A DNA stretch of 64,000 bases from Leisingera aquaemixtae (GTDB lineage: Bacteria > Pseudomonadota > Alphaproteobacteria > Rhodobacterales > Rhodobacteraceae): positions 186,001 through 250,000 of the forward strand of contig NZ_CYSR01000021.1 of the NCBI RefSeq assembly GCF_001458395.1. The letters are read 5' to 3'. The translations under genes and the position numbers were made by a program. The stretch's first letter is position 1; each line of letters opens with the position of its first letter. Below are positions 61,372 through 64,000 of this stretch, one piece after another. Below the pieces are notes generated by a model. That model saw only the letters and a program-made list of their open reading frames with translations. It had not been told where the DNA came from and searched no databases.

Positions 61372-61810
61372 CGGGATCATCCTTTTTCTAAGGTAGAAGC
61401 CAAAGCTGTGACGTAAGCCTGGCCTTGGGTCAACGGTGGATCGCTGGATTTCGAGGGGGGATGCGCCGCAGAGAAGGCGCAACAGATCAGGGGCCGGTCA
61501 CGCCAGGCGGCGTCGGCGTCGCGAAACGGTGATATCTGCGCGTTTGATCATGGATGGGTTCCATAATGGAGGTTTCGCCGAAAGAAAACCCCATTTGTGT
61601 CATTCGATCCGCCAATCCGCCGCAGCGCACCGCCCGTCCCATTCACCTTTGGCGAAATACTCCGGGGTGAATTGGCCGTAAGGCCAAGAGGGGCAGAGCC
61701 CCTTATCTTCTCAACTCTGCGGAGCAGCCTGCCTGCCGCGCCTCAAGCCTGCGGCAGCGGCCGAACCCTTTTCCCTTGCATCCCGCGGCGGCTTGCCGCA
61801 CCGCTTGCAC
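61372..61810. other. About 430-bp gap upstream of argD
   Basis: Divergent genes with both promoters. It contains copy B of the 50-nt repeat. Nothing resembling a clear ArgR box was found. No gene seen. Confidence 0.5.
61654..61703. repeat. 50-nt intergenic palindromic repeat, copy B
   Basis: Starts GAAATACTCC, then GGGGTGAATTGGCCGTAAGG and CCAAGAGGGG, ending CAGAGCCCCT. It has the same two stems as 5346-5395 with changes only at loops or outside the stems. Confidence 0.85.
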
Positions 61811-62773
61811 ATGCGCCGCGACACCGCTGAAAACCCGCCCCTGGCCGCTGCCCTGATCCTGGCGGCAACGACCTTCATTGCCGGCACCACGCTGATGGCC
61901 AAGGCATTGGGGACGGATCTGCTGGGCGAACCGCTGCACCCGCTGCAGATCAGCCACGGCCGCTTCCTGTTTGCCTTCATGGCCATCTCAACGGCGGTGC
62001 TGGTCCTGCGGCCGCGCTTCAGCCGCCCGCATTGGGGCTATCACATCGGGCGCACGTCCTTTGGCTGGGCGGGGGTGACGCTGATGTTTGCCTCCGTGGC
62101 CTATATCCCGCTGGCCGATGCCACCGCGATCACCTTCCTCAACCCGGTCTTCGGCATGCTGCTGGCCATTCCGCTGCTGGGGGAACGGGTCGGCCCCTGG
62201 CGCTGGGGCGCGGCGCTGATCGCCTTGACCGGCGCGATGATCCTGCTGCGGCCCACGCCTGCCAGCTTCCAGCCCGCGGCGCTGCTGGCCCTGGGCGCGG
62301 CGGCGGTGATGGGGCTGGAGCTGATCTTCATCAAGAAGCTGGCGGGCCGCGAGGCGCCCTTGCAGATCTTGTGGGTCAACAACCTCTTGGGGCTGGTGAT
62401 CGCCAGCTGCGCGGTGCTGCCGGTCTGGCAGATGCCAAGCCCGGCGCAATGGGCGGCGCTGGCGGCCCTGGGGCTGTTGATGGCCTGCGCACAGGCCTGT
62501 TTCATCAACGGGATGGCGCGGGCGGATGCCTCCTTCGTTGCACCGTTCAGCTATGCCACACTGGTGTTTGCTGCCCTTTATGACTTCCTTGGCTTTGGCG
62601 CGGTGCCGGATGCCATTTCCGTCCTCGGCGCCTGCATCATCCTGGCCGGGGCCGCCGTGCTGGCCTGGCGCGAGGGCCGAGTGCGGCCGCCAGCAGGCCG
62701 CGCCGCAGCCGCCGGGAAGGAACCGCACCGGACCGCGGCCAGCGAGAAAGATATTCCTGCCACTGGCCCATGA
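61811..62773 (+). CDS. DMT-superfamily (EamA-type) permease
   Basis: A 320-residue inner-membrane protein, ten hydrophobic segments in two EamA-like halves. TLMFASVAYIPLADATAITF and NPVFGMLLAIPLLGERVG are typical motifs of the first half; FSYATLVFAALYDFLGFG is in the second. The C-terminal tail is hydrophilic and Ala-rich. It is a paralogue of the 1477 permease in type. Substrate unknown. Confidence 0.88.
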   Translation: MRRDTAENPPLAAALILAATTFIAGTTLMAKALGTDLLGEPLHPLQISHGRFLFAFMAISTAVLVLRPRFSRPHWGYHIGRTSFGWAGVTLMFASVAYIPLADATAITFLNPVFGMLLAIPLLGERVGPWRWGAALIALTGAMILLRPTPASFQPAALLALGAAAVMGLELIFIKKLAGREAPLQILWVNNLLGLVIASCAVLPVWQMPSPAQWAALAALGLLMACAQACFINGMARADASFVAPFSYATLVFAALYDFLGFGAVPDAISVLGACIILAGAAVLAWREGRVRPPAGRAAAAGKEPHRTAASEKDIPATGP

Positions 62774-62852
62774 GCGGCACCTGCGTCGAAAACAGGCATT
62801 CTCCGCCTGCCGGGCGCGCCACCCTGCCCCTTAGCAGGACAGGAGCACGCAG

Positions 62853-64000
62853 ATGCATGAGAGACGGATCCCAGAATGGCTGCGCCATGCGCCGGTGCCC
62901 TCGGTGCGGGACTTCGGCATTCTGGCGGGGTTTGAGGCGGTGGTGCGCGGCACGCTGATCTCTGTGTTTCCGCTGATCATCTACCGGGCGCTGGGGGATG
63001 CGGGCCTGGTCTCCGCCTCCTATTTCGCGGTGGGCGTGCTGTCGCTGATTGCCGGGCTGATGGTGCCCGCGCTGGTCCGGCTGGTGCCGCGCCGCTGGGC
63101 CTACACCCTGGGGGCGCTGATGTTCGTCTTGTCGGCGGGCTTTGCCATCGAAGGCAGCCCCGCGTCGGTGCTGGCCGCGCTGGCGCTCAACACCATGGCG
63201 GCGGTCACCACATTCGTCTGCTTCAACGCCTATGTGCTGGACTACATTGCCCCGGTCGAGCTGGGCAGATGCGAGACCTCGCGGATGTTCTATTCGGCCC
63301 TGGGCTGGACCGCCGGGCCGATGACCGGCGTGCTGCTGCTGGAGGTCTGGGCGCCCGCCCCGTTCCTGATCTCCGCCGCAGCGGCCCTCGTGATGCTGGC
63401 GGCCTTCTGGTGGATGCGGATGGGCAACGGCAAGCAGATCGCCCGCGCCCGCGGCCCCGCCTCCAGCCCGCTGAAATACCTGCCGCGCTTCCTGGAGCAG
63501 CCGCGGCTGGTGACCGGCTGGCTGTTTGCGGTGATCCGCTCCTCCGGCTGGTGGATTTACGTGGTCTACCTGCCGATCTTTGCCATCGAGAAGGGGCTGG
63601 GGCAGGAACTGGGCGGCATTCTGCTGTCAATCACCAACGGCTGCCTGTTTGCCGCGCCGCTGCTGCAGCGCTGGGTGCAGCGGCATTCGATCCGGATGGC
63701 AGTGCGCACAGGGTTCCTGACCGTCACGCTCTGTTTCGGCGCGGCAGCGGCGCTGCAGGGCTGGCCTGCGGTGTCGGTGGCTCTGCTGATGGCCGGGTCT
63801 GCGGCGCTGATCCTCCTGGACATCTGCGGCGGGCTGCCGTTCCTGATGGCGGTGAAACCGTCCGAGCGGACCGAGATGTCGGCGGTCTATTCCAGCTACC
63901 GCGACATCTCCGGCATCGTGACGCCGGGGGCCGCCTGGCTGGTGCTGATGGTGTCGCCGCTGGCCGGGATCTTTGCCGCGGGGGCCGGCGCCATGGCCTT
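62853..64000 (+). CDS. MFS-like permease, 3'-truncated by the window
   Basis: At least 382 residues, open to the window end. Starts MHERRIPEWLRHAPVPSVRD with a CAGGAG site before ATG 62853. Repeated hydrophobic segments (LISVFPLIIYRALG, then SYFAVGVLSLIAGLMVPAL, then WTAGPMTGVLLLEVWAP) suggest twelve helices with a basic middle loop. Substrate unknown; it lies 79 bp after the DMT permease and may be co-transcribed. Confidence 0.8.
   Translation, partial: MHERRIPEWLRHAPVPSVRDFGILAGFEAVVRGTLISVFPLIIYRALGDAGLVSASYFAVGVLSLIAGLMVPALVRLVPRRWAYTLGALMFVLSAGFAIEGSPASVLAALALNTMAAVTTFVCFNAYVLDYIAPVELGRCETSRMFYSALGWTAGPMTGVLLLEVWAPAPFLISAAAALVMLAAFWWMRMGNGKQIARARGPASSPLKYLPRFLEQPRLVTGWLFAVIRSSGWWIYVVYLPIFAIEKGLGQELGGILLSITNGCLFAAPLLQRWVQRHSIRMAVRTGFLTVTLCFGAAAALQGWPAVSVALLMAGSAALILLDICGGLPFLMAVKPSERTEMSAVYSSYRDISGIVTPGAAWLVLMVSPLAGIFAAGAGAMA

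Overview
The window looks like chromosomal DNA of an alphaproteobacterium of the Roseobacter/Rhodobacteraceae group (Leisingera- or Phaeobacter-like). The reasons are the high GC content, third-codon GC bias, and a gene set typical of that group: DUF6280-like, DUF2842 and DUF983 proteins, a pcm-tolC-popZ(DUF2497) run, class I fructose-bisphosphate aldolase, a PCu(A)C copper chaperone, MeaB, and an HrpB helicase. This assignment comes from protein recognition only; no database search was run.

Layout. 1-6980: end of serine dehydratase, a DMT permease, thiamine pyrophosphokinase, a large acidic protein, DUF2842 and adenylosuccinate synthetase. 7666-9292: a tightly coupled nitrile hydratase operon whose alpha subunit carries the cobalt-type CTLCSC motif. 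9465-15066: secG, pyrG, DUF983, a MocR-type regulator, DUF1992 and aldolase. 15182-24743: small membrane proteins, a crotonase, two aminotransferases, an MsbA-like ABC exporter, a glycosyltransferase, YgfZ, a fructosamine-kinase-like protein and a secreted protein. 34075-42105: efp, cobQ, popZ-like, tolC, pcm, two DksA/TraR-like proteins and small secreted proteins. 42620-45522: an AT-rich DUF3800 gene and lepA. 45612-53049: a membrane protein with an Ala-X repeat, a LysR regulator, LMW phosphatase, sirtuin, copper proteins, rpmB and meaB. 53388-64000: hrpB, NUDIX, Pit phosphate permease, an SDR, argF-argD, a DMT permease and a truncated MFS permease.

The standout is a 9,189-bp mobile element at 24844-34032. 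It has perfect 25-bp terminal inverted repeats and a perfect 9-bp target duplication (CCGAGGGAG). It carries a very large IS1-like transposase homologue (797 aa), followed by a three-gene cargo: an MmeI/YeeA-like adenine DNA methyltransferase (900 aa), a DEAD/DEAH helicase (687 aa) and a GIY-YIG nuclease (418 aa). The cargo genes overlap or abut and look like one operon. I read this as a transposon-borne restriction-modification-like defence module in which methylation, translocation and cleavage sit on three polypeptides. The element landed in the loop of the intrinsic terminator shared by efp and the convergent gene at 24198-24743. Each end of the element has its own inward-facing terminator, so host transcription stops just inside either end.

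The rest of the window is mostly ordinary core genome, punctuated by at least three families of short intergenic palindromic repeats. Several candidate operators, unusual proteins (Ala-X repeat, SDR without catalytic Tyr) and a hairpin enclosing the lepA stop codon are noted.
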